DNA of 7,211 nucleotides from positions 1 to 7,211 of the forward strand of contig QIIH01000014.1 in assembly GCA_003229235.1 (NCBI GenBank), read 5' to 3'. This stretch comes from Flavobacteriales bacterium. Lineage in GTDB: Bacteria; Bacteroidota; Bacteroidia; Flavobacteriales; Flavobacteriaceae. Below the pieces are notes generated by a model. That model searched no databases. It saw only the letters and a list, made by a program, of their open reading frames with translations, and was not told the DNA's origin. The position numbers were made by a program, and so were the translations under genes. This document shows, one piece after another, positions 1 to 6,388 of the stretch (position 1 is the first letter of the stretch; the number at the start of each line of letters is the position of its first letter).

Positions 1-1128
1 AATGCAAAAAGACTCGATAACCCAACCTTACTTAAAAATTGGAATAAGAAGCGAGTCGGATTAAAAAACAAGTTGTTTTACTCTTTTATTAACACTGCAT
101 CTAATTTTTATGGCTCGTATCAAACAATTTTGCGTTTAGAAGAAGTTTATCAGCAAAAATTGCGTTCAAATCCATTATACAAATTGGTATTAAACCAATT
201 GAAAGACCAGAATATAGATGTGCTGTTTTGTACACATCAACGCGCATTAAAGGCTCCTATAATTTGTGCTGCAGCAAAAGAGTTGGGTATTAAAACCATT
301 GCTGTTATTTATTCTTGGGATAACGTACCAAAGGCTAGATTGGCACTACGTGCAGACAGGTATCTAGCATGGTCTTCTCATATGAAACAAGAACTGCAAC
401 AGTTTTATCCAGAGATTGATTCAGAAAGCATCATAAAAACTGGTACACCTCAATTTGAGTTTTATTTGGATGAGTCTTTAATAGAAGACCGGGATGTTTT
501 TGCAAGTAAATACGGCCTAGACCCGAATAAAAAATGGCTTTGCTTTTCTGGTGACGATGTGTATACATCACCTCAAGACCCACAGTATTTAGAAGATATG
601 GCCTCTCAATTGGTTCAATCAGGACTAGATGCAGCGTATCAAATAGTTTTTAGAAGATGCCCAGTAGATGTCTCTGGCAGGTATCAATATGTTGTAGATC
701 AATTTAGAGATGTGATAATTGAAATTCCTCCTTTATGGAATTTTAATAAACAGCAATGGAGTGCTGTTTATCCTACAAAAGCAGACAATGCATTATTAGT
801 AAATGTGGCTTATCACTGTATGGCGGTTGTGAATGTAGGATCTACCATGGCCTTCGATTTTGGGATGTTTAAAAAACCGGCCATTTATATTAATTACGAT
901 CAAAAAAATAATGGGAACTGGTCTGTAGATACAATTTATAAATACCAACACTTTAGAAGCATGCCTACTAAAAATGTAGTTTTATGGTTGAATAGAAAGC
1001 AGGATATTGTTCGAATCATCAAAGGGATTAATCAAGGACAGAATTCAAGTATTCGGGCGTGGTTTGATATCATAGTTGAACACCCAAAAGAAGCGTCAGA
1101 TAACATATTTAATGCATTAGATTTATGA
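1..1128 (+). CDS. GT-B-like glycosyltransferase (UDP-glycosyltransferase / glycerophosphotransferase-like), 5'-truncated
   Basis: This is a cytoplasmic, probably GT-B-fold transferase of a surface-polysaccharide pathway. The frame is open from the first base with no stop, so the true start lies left of the window; the TTG at 73 is simply a Leu codon inside the gene. The visible part is 375 residues, ending at TGA 1126-1128. Counting from nt 1, recognisable blocks are CTHQR (77-81), YSWDNVPKAR (104-113), TGTPQFEFY (147-155), RRCPVDVSGR (218-227) and VGSTMAFDFG (279-288) followed by KKPAIYINYD. The last block resembles the donor-binding C-terminal part of GT-B enzymes and of CDP-glycerol glycerophosphotransferases. 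I know similar proteins from flavobacterial polysaccharide loci, usually annotated only as UDP-glycosyltransferase. Donor and acceptor cannot be read from the sequence. The stop overlaps the next start by 4 nt, so the two are probably translated together. I am sure it is a real gene and fairly sure it is a transferase, but not of its exact chemistry. Confidence 0.8.
   Translation, partial: NAKRLDNPTLLKNWNKKRVGLKNKLFYSFINTASNFYGSYQTILRLEEVYQQKLRSNPLYKLVLNQLKDQNIDVLFCTHQRALKAPIICAAAKELGIKTIAVIYSWDNVPKARLALRADRYLAWSSHMKQELQQFYPEIDSESIIKTGTPQFEFYLDESLIEDRDVFASKYGLDPNKKWLCFSGDDVYTSPQDPQYLEDMASQLVQSGLDAAYQIVFRRCPVDVSGRYQYVVDQFRDVIIEIPPLWNFNKQQWSAVYPTKADNALLVNVAYHCMAVVNVGSTMAFDFGMFKKPAIYINYDQKNNGNWSVDTIYKYQHFRSMPTKNVVLWLNRKQDIVRIIKGINQGQNSSIRAWFDIIVEHPKEASDNIFNALDL
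1125..1128 (+). promoter_or_regulatory. ATGA stop-start overlap (translational coupling)
   Basis: The ATG of the second gene shares bases with the TGA of the first. Without a Shine-Dalgarno sequence upstream, re-initiation by the terminating ribosome is a likely way of starting the downstream gene. Confidence 0.7.
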
Positions 1129-2249
1129 ATATAGTCTTCCTTTCACATGAGTATCCCCTTTGGGCTTCTGGCGGAGTAGGTACCTTCTTACAAACCTATG
1201 GTCGCGCTCTGGTTAATCACGGGCATAAAGTTACAGTGATGGGGCCAGGTATGGATTCTAAAGAGATACATCTTGTAGATAATGGTGTCACTTTGATTAG
1301 ATTGGCTGTGAATAAAAGGAAATGGGTCCCTAATTTTTTACATAATGCACATCAAATTAACAAGAAACTCAAAGATTTACACGCCCAGCAATCTATAAAT
1401 ATAATAGAAGCTTCTGAGCTTGGTTTGGCTTTATTATCTAAAAAGCATCCAGCGAAAAAAGTAATTAGATTACATGGAGGGCATCACTTTTTTTCTGAGG
1501 CAGAAAATCGTGGAATTAATTGGCGTAAAGGTTGGCTAGAAAAAAAATCGTTTACTAAAGCCAATGGGTTTTTGGCTGGCACTAATTATGTAAAAAATCA
1601 TACTGCGAAATATCTAAGTTATCAATCGGCTAAGGTTGCAGTAATATCGTATCCAATTAATACAGACAGACCACTTTTAGATATATCTGTTAATGACAAC
1701 CGATTGTTGTTTGCAGGTACGATATGCGAGAAAAAGGGAGTCAGACAGTTAATCGAGGCCTTTGCGATTGTTAGAGAGAGTTATTCTTCGTTACATTTAG
1801 ATATCTTTGGAAGGGAGTGGTTTTATCCAGATGGCCAATCCTATACAGAGGAGCTCCATCAAGATTTGGACGCGAATCTTTTTGAGAATGTGCATTTTGA
1901 AGGAGAAGTGTCGCGAGAAGTATTAGACACCAGATATGCAGAAGCTAGAGTATGTGTTTTCCCTTCGCATATGGAAACCCAGGGCTTGGTTTCTATAGAG
2001 GCAATGCTGTTAGAGAAGCCTGTGGTTTTTTCTAAATATGGGCCTGGGCCTGAAACAATTCAGCACGGCGAAACCGGCTTACTTTGTGATGCTTATGATC
2101 CCAGCGATATAGCGAAACAAATTTTATGGTGTATAGAAAACCCTAAAAAAGCAAGACAACTAGGTGTTAATGGGAGACAGTTTGTTCTTAAAAAGTACAA
2201 TTTAGAAACGGCTGTTGCCAAGAACATCGAATTTTATAAATCACTTTAA
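1125..2249 (+). CDS. GT4-family glycosyltransferase (GT-B fold)
   Basis: A retaining, nucleotide-sugar-dependent glycosyltransferase expected to add one sugar to the lipid-linked repeat unit at the cytoplasmic face of the inner membrane. The 374-residue protein has the usual length and two-lobe plan. The N-terminal lobe begins MNIVFLSHEYPLW and carries the glycine-rich acceptor-side loop GGVGTF (16-21). An RLHGGHH segment (115-121) lies before the hinge. The C-terminal lobe starts near LLFAGTICEKKG (194-205), a typical GT4 donor-domain strand and loop. The EX7E motif is intact (E284 and E292, in METQGLVSIEAM), followed by GPGPETIQHGETGLL (306-320), which matches the GGxxExI..g.tG region of the family. 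There is no signal peptide or membrane span. The ATG overlaps the upstream stop (ATGA), which supports this start. No Shine-Dalgarno sequence is seen, as is usual in Bacteroidota. The sugar specificity is unknown. Confidence 0.92.
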   Translation: MNIVFLSHEYPLWASGGVGTFLQTYGRALVNHGHKVTVMGPGMDSKEIHLVDNGVTLIRLAVNKRKWVPNFLHNAHQINKKLKDLHAQQSINIIEASELGLALLSKKHPAKKVIRLHGGHHFFSEAENRGINWRKGWLEKKSFTKANGFLAGTNYVKNHTAKYLSYQSAKVAVISYPINTDRPLLDISVNDNRLLFAGTICEKKGVRQLIEAFAIVRESYSSLHLDIFGREWFYPDGQSYTEELHQDLDANLFENVHFEGEVSREVLDTRYAEARVCVFPSHMETQGLVSIEAMLLEKPVVFSKYGPGPETIQHGETGLLCDAYDPSDIAKQILWCIENPKKARQLGVNGRQFVLKKYNLETAVAKNIEFYKSL

Positions 2250-2252
2250 TTT

Positions 2253-2801
2253 ATGGGGCTATTCGCGACTGATATCAGAAAATACAAACGTTACTCGACT
2301 AAAAGCGGGTTAATTTTAATTTTAACGCAACAGGGATTATGGGCCTTGTGTGTTTACAGAATTAATAGTGCTATTTATCGATCTAAATTGCCAAGTATTA
2401 TCAAGAAATTACTTTTGTTATTTGGCTTGCTTTGGCAAAAATTTATCGAAATAATTACTGGCATTTCGCTTCCTTATACCGCTAAAATAGGACCAGAGTT
2501 TTATATTGGTCATTTTGGAGGGATTATTGTAAACTCAAATGCACAAATTGGCTCAGATTGCAATATTTCTCAAGGCGTAACTATTGGCGTGAGTGGTAGG
2601 GGAGCTAATCGGGGCGTGCCAATTATTGGCAATAATGTCTACATTGGTGTCCAAGCTACTGTGGTTGGGCCTATTGTCATAGGTGATAATGCCGTAATAG
2701 GAGCTAATTCATTGGTTCATAAAGATGTTGCAAGCGGAACTACAGTTGTTGGAGTACCGGCACAAGAAATAAACAAAAACGATTCAAAAGGCTATATTTA
2801 G
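2253..2801 (+). CDS. CysE-like hexapeptide-repeat O-acetyltransferase, probably acting on a sugar
   Basis: An acetyl-CoA-dependent acyltransferase of the left-handed beta-helix type, 182 residues, with the serine-acetyltransferase-like layout. About 70 N-terminal residues are mostly helical, with a hydrophobic stretch at 48-70 that may associate with the membrane. Hexapeptide turns follow from about 77 to 160 (AKIG, AQIG, VTIG, PIIG, VYIG, IVIG, AVIG) and end in the typical tail VVGVPAQEI (165-173). The catalytic His of CysE is matched by H87 in GHFGGIIV. However, the Asp before it is Gly (G86), and the Arg-His of CysE's RHPKI segment is replaced by G121-V122 in RGVPII. The N-terminal oligomerisation region is also shorter than in E. 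coli CysE (273 aa). In this setting, between glycosyltransferases, decoration of the polysaccharide with acetyl groups is more likely than cysteine synthesis (inference). Automatic annotation would probably say serine acetyltransferase. It lies 3 nt after the previous gene and 2 nt before the next. Confidence 0.87.
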   Translation: MGLFATDIRKYKRYSTKSGLILILTQQGLWALCVYRINSAIYRSKLPSIIKKLLLLFGLLWQKFIEIITGISLPYTAKIGPEFYIGHFGGIIVNSNAQIGSDCNISQGVTIGVSGRGANRGVPIIGNNVYIGVQATVVGPIVIGDNAVIGANSLVHKDVASGTTVVGVPAQEINKNDSKGYI

Positions 2802-2803
2802 GT

Positions 2804-3919
2804 ATGCGGTTTTTAGTAGTAACTTTAGCTCCAACTTTGCTCAAAGAAGATGGTCATCTTTATTCATATGCACCCTATGTGAATGAAATGAATATTTGGT
2901 TTTCTGCAGCCGATAATGTTACGATACTTTCACCTAATAGTCACAAAGGGGAGTTATTATTAGCGCCTTTTACCCGTAACGATATTGATGTCCAGGCTGT
3001 ACGTACGATTGCTTTTAATAGCTTTGGAAGGTCAATTATATCTCTACTTTCACTTCCCTATATTTTTTTAAAATTATTTAAGGAGTTTTCTAAGGCCGAC
3101 CATATTCATTTACGTTGCCCTGGAAGCATAGGGTTTCTAGGTGTCATAGTTCAGATCTTTTTTCCGAAGAAAACTAAAACAGCTAAATATGCAGGAAATT
3201 GGGACCCCAGCGCAAAACAACCGATTAGCTATCGTCTTCAAAAATGGCTCCTAAATAATACCTCACTTACCAAGAATATGCAAGTTTTAGTCTATGGTGA
3301 GTGGCCTAACCAGTCAAAAAATATAAAGTCCTTTTTTACAGCCACATATCGGAACTCGAAAACAAAAGAGACTGTACAACGAACCATCCAGGAACCCTAT
3401 CGGTTTTTGTTTGTTGGTATGTTGACAATAGGAAAACATCCATTATATGCCGTCCAATTAATAGAAAACATACATAGAAGTGGTGTTAAATGCAGTTTAG
3501 ATTTCTACGGAGATGGCGCAGAGCGTGCCTCTTTGGATACTTATATCAAAGAAAATGGAATGGAAGATGTGGTTACTTTACATGGAAATAAGGATGCTGA
3601 TACCGTCGAAGCTGCATATAAAACGAGCGATTTTTTAGTGCTTCCGTCACAATCGGAAGGCTGGCCAAAAGTCGTGGCAGAAGCCATGTTTTGGGGTGTC
3701 ATTACTATTGTTTCGAAAGTCTCCTGTGTACCTTGGATGCTAGATTATGGAAAACGTGGAGCTTTGCTATCGATGGAACTTTCTGAAGACACAAATGCTC
3801 TTAAAAAACTAATAGCAGATAAATCTGGATTAAGAGAGATGTCTCAGGAAGCAATGGATTGGTCGCGTCAATATACTATTGACGATTTTGAAACTGAAAT
3901 TAAAAAGATAGTAGAATGA
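2804..3919 (+). CDS. GT4-like glycosyltransferase (GT-B fold)
   Basis: A glycosyltransferase of 371 residues, probably cytoplasmic and acting on the lipid-linked intermediate. The N-terminal half is a divergent acceptor lobe without the usual GG loop near the start. It carries HLRCPGSIG (102-110), KYAGNWDP (128-135) and LVYGEWPNQSKNI (162-174), blocks I associate with a conserved Bacteroidota family of polysaccharide-locus glycosyltransferases. The donor lobe opens with FLFVGMLTIGKHP (201-213), continues through LDFYGDGAE (232-240) and LHGNKD, and has a complete EX7E motif (E285 and E293, in SEGWPKVVAEAM). A hydrophobic stretch at 77-90 next to basic residues could be a membrane-associating helix rather than a true span. 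The start follows the previous stop by 2 nt and no alternative in-frame start competes. The stop overlaps the next start (ATGA 3916-3919). The transferred sugar cannot be predicted. Confidence 0.9.
   Translation: MRFLVVTLAPTLLKEDGHLYSYAPYVNEMNIWFSAADNVTILSPNSHKGELLLAPFTRNDIDVQAVRTIAFNSFGRSIISLLSLPYIFLKLFKEFSKADHIHLRCPGSIGFLGVIVQIFFPKKTKTAKYAGNWDPSAKQPISYRLQKWLLNNTSLTKNMQVLVYGEWPNQSKNIKSFFTATYRNSKTKETVQRTIQEPYRFLFVGMLTIGKHPLYAVQLIENIHRSGVKCSLDFYGDGAERASLDTYIKENGMEDVVTLHGNKDADTVEAAYKTSDFLVLPSQSEGWPKVVAEAMFWGVITIVSKVSCVPWMLDYGKRGALLSMELSEDTNALKKLIADKSGLREMSQEAMDWSRQYTIDDFETEIKKIVE
3916..3919 (+). promoter_or_regulatory. ATGA stop-start overlap (translational coupling)
   Basis: The start of the glycosyltransferase beginning MKVLQLIDSL overlaps the stop of the preceding glycosyltransferase. 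This supports both the chosen start and a single transcript. Confidence 0.7.
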
Positions 3920-4968
3920 AGGTGTTACAGCTTATCGATTCACTAAACCCGGGAGGTGCCGAACGCGTCGCAGTAACTTTTGCGAATGCGTTGCAAGGAA
4001 AAATTTTGGGTTCTTATCTTTGTACAACGCGAGAAGAAGGTTTGTTAAAAACCAATATTGATAAGAAGGTTGGGTATCTGTTTCTTAATAAGAAAAGATC
4101 ACTGGATCTAGATGCTGTGCTTTATTTGAAGCGATTTGTAAAAAAGGAAAACATCGATATTATTCATGCTCATACCACCTCTTACTTTCTCGCTACATTA
4201 TTAAAAGTTATATATCCAAAAATACAAATCATTTGGCATGAGCATCAGGGAAATAGAGTCCTTACTTCAAGACTACAAAACCTAACACTTTTTATTTGCT
4301 CTTTCTTCTTTACAAAAATACTAACCGTAAGCACTGCATTGGAAAAATGGTGTATTGAAATATTAGGTACTAATGAAGTCTATTACCTTCCCAATTTTGT
4401 TTCAGTTTGTTCACCTATATTGGCGGCCCAACAACAGGAAAATACGGTGATTTGTGTCGCAAATTTAAAAGTACCAAAGAACCATTTAAATCTCCTAAAA
4501 GCATTTGCTTTAGTGCATGATGAGTACCCTGACTGGCGGTTAAACCTAGTAGGAAAAGATTATAAAGATTCGTATTCTAAAGCGCTCCATGCTTTTGTCG
4601 AGGAACAACACTTACAAGACTGTATAACGTTTTCAGGCAGTGTAAATACTGCAAGAAAGATGATGGGAACTGCTAAGATTGGAGTTCTTTCCTCGGATGC
4701 AGAAGGATTACCAATGGTATTGTTGGAATATGGGGCGGCTGGACTTGCTGTTGTTGCAACTCGGGTTGGACATTGCGAAGAAGTAATTAGTACCTTTGGT
4801 AAAACGGTACAACCCAAAGATGAAAACGCTCTGGCCAAAGCTTTAAAGTACTATATATTCAACAAATCAGCGTCGGAAAAGGATGCTGCGGCGTATTCAC
4901 TTCATATTGTTAAGAATTATAGTAAGGAAGCGGTATTGCCTAAACTATTGAACTATTATATAAAATAA
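3916..4968 (+). CDS. GT4-family glycosyltransferase (GT-B fold)
   Basis: A 350-residue GT4-type enzyme expected to add another residue of the repeat unit. The N-terminus MKVLQLIDSLNPGGAERV is classic for the family, with the acceptor/phosphate loop PGGAERV at 12-18. HAHTT (84-88) and WHEHQGNR (107-114) follow in the N-terminal lobe, and LPNFV (158-162) marks the hinge. The donor lobe has VANLKVPKNHLNLLKAF (181-197), the usual R/K-containing loop region, and a complete EX7E motif (E263 and E271, in AEGLPMVLLEYGAAG). A hydrophobic segment at about 123-138 is probably a buried or membrane-facing helix. The ATG overlaps the preceding stop, implying translational coupling. It is the last gene before the only spacer in the window. 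Specificity is unknown. Confidence 0.92.
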   Translation: MKVLQLIDSLNPGGAERVAVTFANALQGKILGSYLCTTREEGLLKTNIDKKVGYLFLNKKRSLDLDAVLYLKRFVKKENIDIIHAHTTSYFLATLLKVIYPKIQIIWHEHQGNRVLTSRLQNLTLFICSFFFTKILTVSTALEKWCIEILGTNEVYYLPNFVSVCSPILAAQQQENTVICVANLKVPKNHLNLLKAFALVHDEYPDWRLNLVGKDYKDSYSKALHAFVEEQHLQDCITFSGSVNTARKMMGTAKIGVLSSDAEGLPMVLLEYGAAGLAVVATRVGHCEEVISTFGKTVQPKDENALAKALKYYIFNKSASEKDAAAYSLHIVKNYSKEAVLPKLLNYYIK

Positions 4969-4999
4969 AGACCTAAATACTTAGTATGTTTAGTTTACT
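4969..4999 (+). promoter_or_regulatory. 31-nt spacer with imperfect hairpin, upstream of the polymerase gene
   Basis: This is the only non-coding stretch longer than 3 nt in the window. It contains an imperfect inverted repeat, CTAAATAC (4973-4980) against GTATGTTTAG (4984-4993), pairing either across a 3-nt loop with a 2-nt bulge or as seven pairs (one G-U) around a 7-nt loop. The stem is AT-rich and weak, has no T-run behind it, and is therefore not a convincing terminator. TATGTTTA (4985-4992) vaguely resembles the Bacteroidota -7 element TAnnTTTG, but no -33 TTG lies at the right distance. A role in modulating translation of the membrane protein is possible but unproven. Confidence 0.25.
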
Positions 5000-6388
5000 A
5001 TGAACAAAACCAAAGAAAGAATAATCAAGCCTATTAAAAAGGTCACTTATATACAATTACTGTTGTTACATATTGGTTTGGCGGTACTTGTCTATCTTTT
5101 TAAGGGAGCTTCTGTTCTAATAATGTTGGGTGCTTTTGGAGCATTCTTAATTTATATTATCGCAAAAAGTAATCGCGGAGACATTGTTTTAATTGCTGCC
5201 GCTTATTTTACGGGTGCTGAGGTGTTTTTTAGGATGACGGGCGCGGCCCTGTTTTATGAAACAGGAAAGTATGCAGTAATCTTTTTTATTATGTTGGGAA
5301 TGTTATATCGGGGGACATCGTTAAAGTCGATTCCCTATTGGGTTTATTTATTTATTCTGATACCTGGCATCATTTTTTCTGCTATTAATTTAGATTATGA
5401 GACCAATGTAAGGACAGCAATTGCCTTTAATTTAAGTGGCCCATTCTGTCTAGGAATAGCGGCGATTTATATGTATTATAGGCGGGTTTCGGCACAGCAA
5501 TTACAGAATATCTTGCTCGCCATATTACTGCCTATTGTTACAACGATGGCATATCTGTATTTGTACACACCAGATATTAAAGATGCCCTTAGCGGTACAC
5601 AATCTAATTCTGTGACTTCAGGCGGATTTGGACCCAATCAAGTGTCAACGATTTTGGGACTTGGTATGTTTATTCTGTTAAGCAGATTGTTTTCAAATAA
5701 GAGCAGGTTAGTGAATCTGATCGATTTGATTCTGCTATTTTTTATGAGCTATAGAGCTATCGTAACGTTCTCTCGTGGGGGGGTTATTACTGCCGCTGTG
5801 TGTGCTGTTTTTTTTATTATTGTCTACTTCTTATTAGCTAAACCTAAAATTAAAGCTCAAATAATACCTAAAGTAGCCCTTATTGTATTTGGTTTAATCC
5901 TTACATGGGCTTTTACGTCACTAAAGACTACTGGCTTAATAGATAAGCGTTATACTAATCGTGATGCGGCAGGGAGGTTAAAACAGGACATCACTACGGG
6001 GCGATCAGAACTTATATCTAATGAATTATTGGCTTTTTATGAAGAACCTCTTACAGGAATTGGCGTAGGAAAAACTAAAGAGTATAGGCTTGAAAAAACA
6101 GGTATACATGCTGCTACCCATAACGAGGTGAGCCGCCTGTTATCTGAGCATGGGCTCCTTGGTTTGATGGCCTTACTTCTACTAATCTTTATTCCAATTC
6201 GATATTGGTTTAAGCAATGGCACAACCCTTATTTACCTGCATTGTTTATCTTTTGGTTTTTAACTATTAATCATTCATCGATGCGATTGGCTGCACCAGC
6301 ATTTATTTATGGATTAATGTTGCTTTATGTAGAAAAAGAAGCTCGAACAAAAATTGCCCCAAAGGCCAGTAAGCAAATAGAATCATGA
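5000..6388 (+). CDS. O-antigen polymerase/ligase family membrane protein (Wzy-like, Wzy_C domain)
   Basis: An inner-membrane protein of 462 residues that most likely polymerises lipid-linked repeat units in the periplasm. A ligase role (WaaL type) cannot be excluded, because the two share the domain. I count roughly 11-13 hydrophobic segments, among them 16-33, 37-55, 88-103, 111-129, 138-159, 170-189, 211-230, 238-252, 260-279, 288-308, 386-402 and 430-444. The Wzy_C signature is clear: FGPNQ (210-214) and FSRGG (257-261), then a long soluble loop (about 309-385) with TGRSELI, PLTGIGVG (350-357) and the conserved HN (374-375) before EHGLLGL (383-389). Surrounded by glycosyltransferases, polymerase is the better guess, because ligases are often elsewhere. 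The N-terminus is basic (MNKTKERIIKPIKK), giving a cytoplasmic start. The start has no Shine-Dalgarno sequence and follows a 31-nt spacer; the stop overlaps the next start (ATGA 6385-6388). It contains runs of seven G and eight T. Confidence 0.9.
   Translation: MNKTKERIIKPIKKVTYIQLLLLHIGLAVLVYLFKGASVLIMLGAFGAFLIYIIAKSNRGDIVLIAAAYFTGAEVFFRMTGAALFYETGKYAVIFFIMLGMLYRGTSLKSIPYWVYLFILIPGIIFSAINLDYETNVRTAIAFNLSGPFCLGIAAIYMYYRRVSAQQLQNILLAILLPIVTTMAYLYLYTPDIKDALSGTQSNSVTSGGFGPNQVSTILGLGMFILLSRLFSNKSRLVNLIDLILLFFMSYRAIVTFSRGGVITAAVCAVFFIIVYFLLAKPKIKAQIIPKVALIVFGLILTWAFTSLKTTGLIDKRYTNRDAAGRLKQDITTGRSELISNELLAFYEEPLTGIGVGKTKEYRLEKTGIHAATHNEVSRLLSEHGLLGLMALLLLIFIPIRYWFKQWHNPYLPALFIFWFLTINHSSMRLAAPAFIYGLMLLYVEKEARTKIAPKASKQIES
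5777..5783 (+). repeat. Run of seven G inside the FSRGG codons of the polymerase gene
   Basis: The codons for FSRGGV read cgt-ggg-ggg-gtt, giving an uninterrupted G7 in an otherwise AT-rich gene. A T8 run follows at 5808-5815. Gain or loss of one base in the G run would shift the frame within the conserved domain and truncate the protein. Seven bases is short for a contingency locus, and the Gly-Gly motif partly explains the run. Confidence 0.6.
6385..6388 (+). promoter_or_regulatory. ATGA stop-start overlap (translational coupling)
   Basis: The start of the last, truncated glycosyltransferase overlaps the stop of the polymerase gene. Expression of this cytoplasmic enzyme is thus probably tied to that of the membrane protein. 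Confidence 0.7.

Noticed and set aside
73..75. TTG at 73 as start codon of the first gene
   Set aside because: The frame is open from nt 1 and the 24 residues before it (for example NPTLLKNWNKKRVGLKNK) read as continuous protein. TTG starts are rare in Bacteroidota, so the gene is truncated by the window edge.
1540..1547. A8 run (and T7 runs at 1488-1494 and 3063-3069) as slippage switches
   Set aside because: A and T runs of this length are common by chance in AT-rich coding DNA and encode ordinary Lys and Phe codons here.
2041..2052. Short tandem repeat gggcct gggcct
   Set aside because: It is only two copies, encoding the Gly-Pro-Gly-Pro of the conserved GT4 segment, and is explained by the protein.
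4560..4838. Reverse-strand open frame of 92 codons
   Set aside because: It lies wholly within the glycosyltransferase gene at 3916-4968, across its conserved EX7E region. Its protein is low in recognisable motifs, so it is a shadow frame.
4985..4992. Bacteroidota-type promoter -7 element (TATGTTTA against TAnnTTTG)
   Set aside because: The last base does not match. The nearest upstream TTG (4948-4950) is about 34 nt away, where some 20 is expected, and a start site would fall at or after the polymerase ATG.
4973..4993. Rho-independent terminator after the glycosyltransferase at 3916-4968
   Set aside because: The stem is short, AT-rich and bulged, no T-run follows, and the next gene starts 7 nt later on the same strand.
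6037..6225. Reverse-strand open frame of 62 codons
   Set aside because: It is inside the conserved Wzy_C region of the polymerase gene and has no family features of its own.
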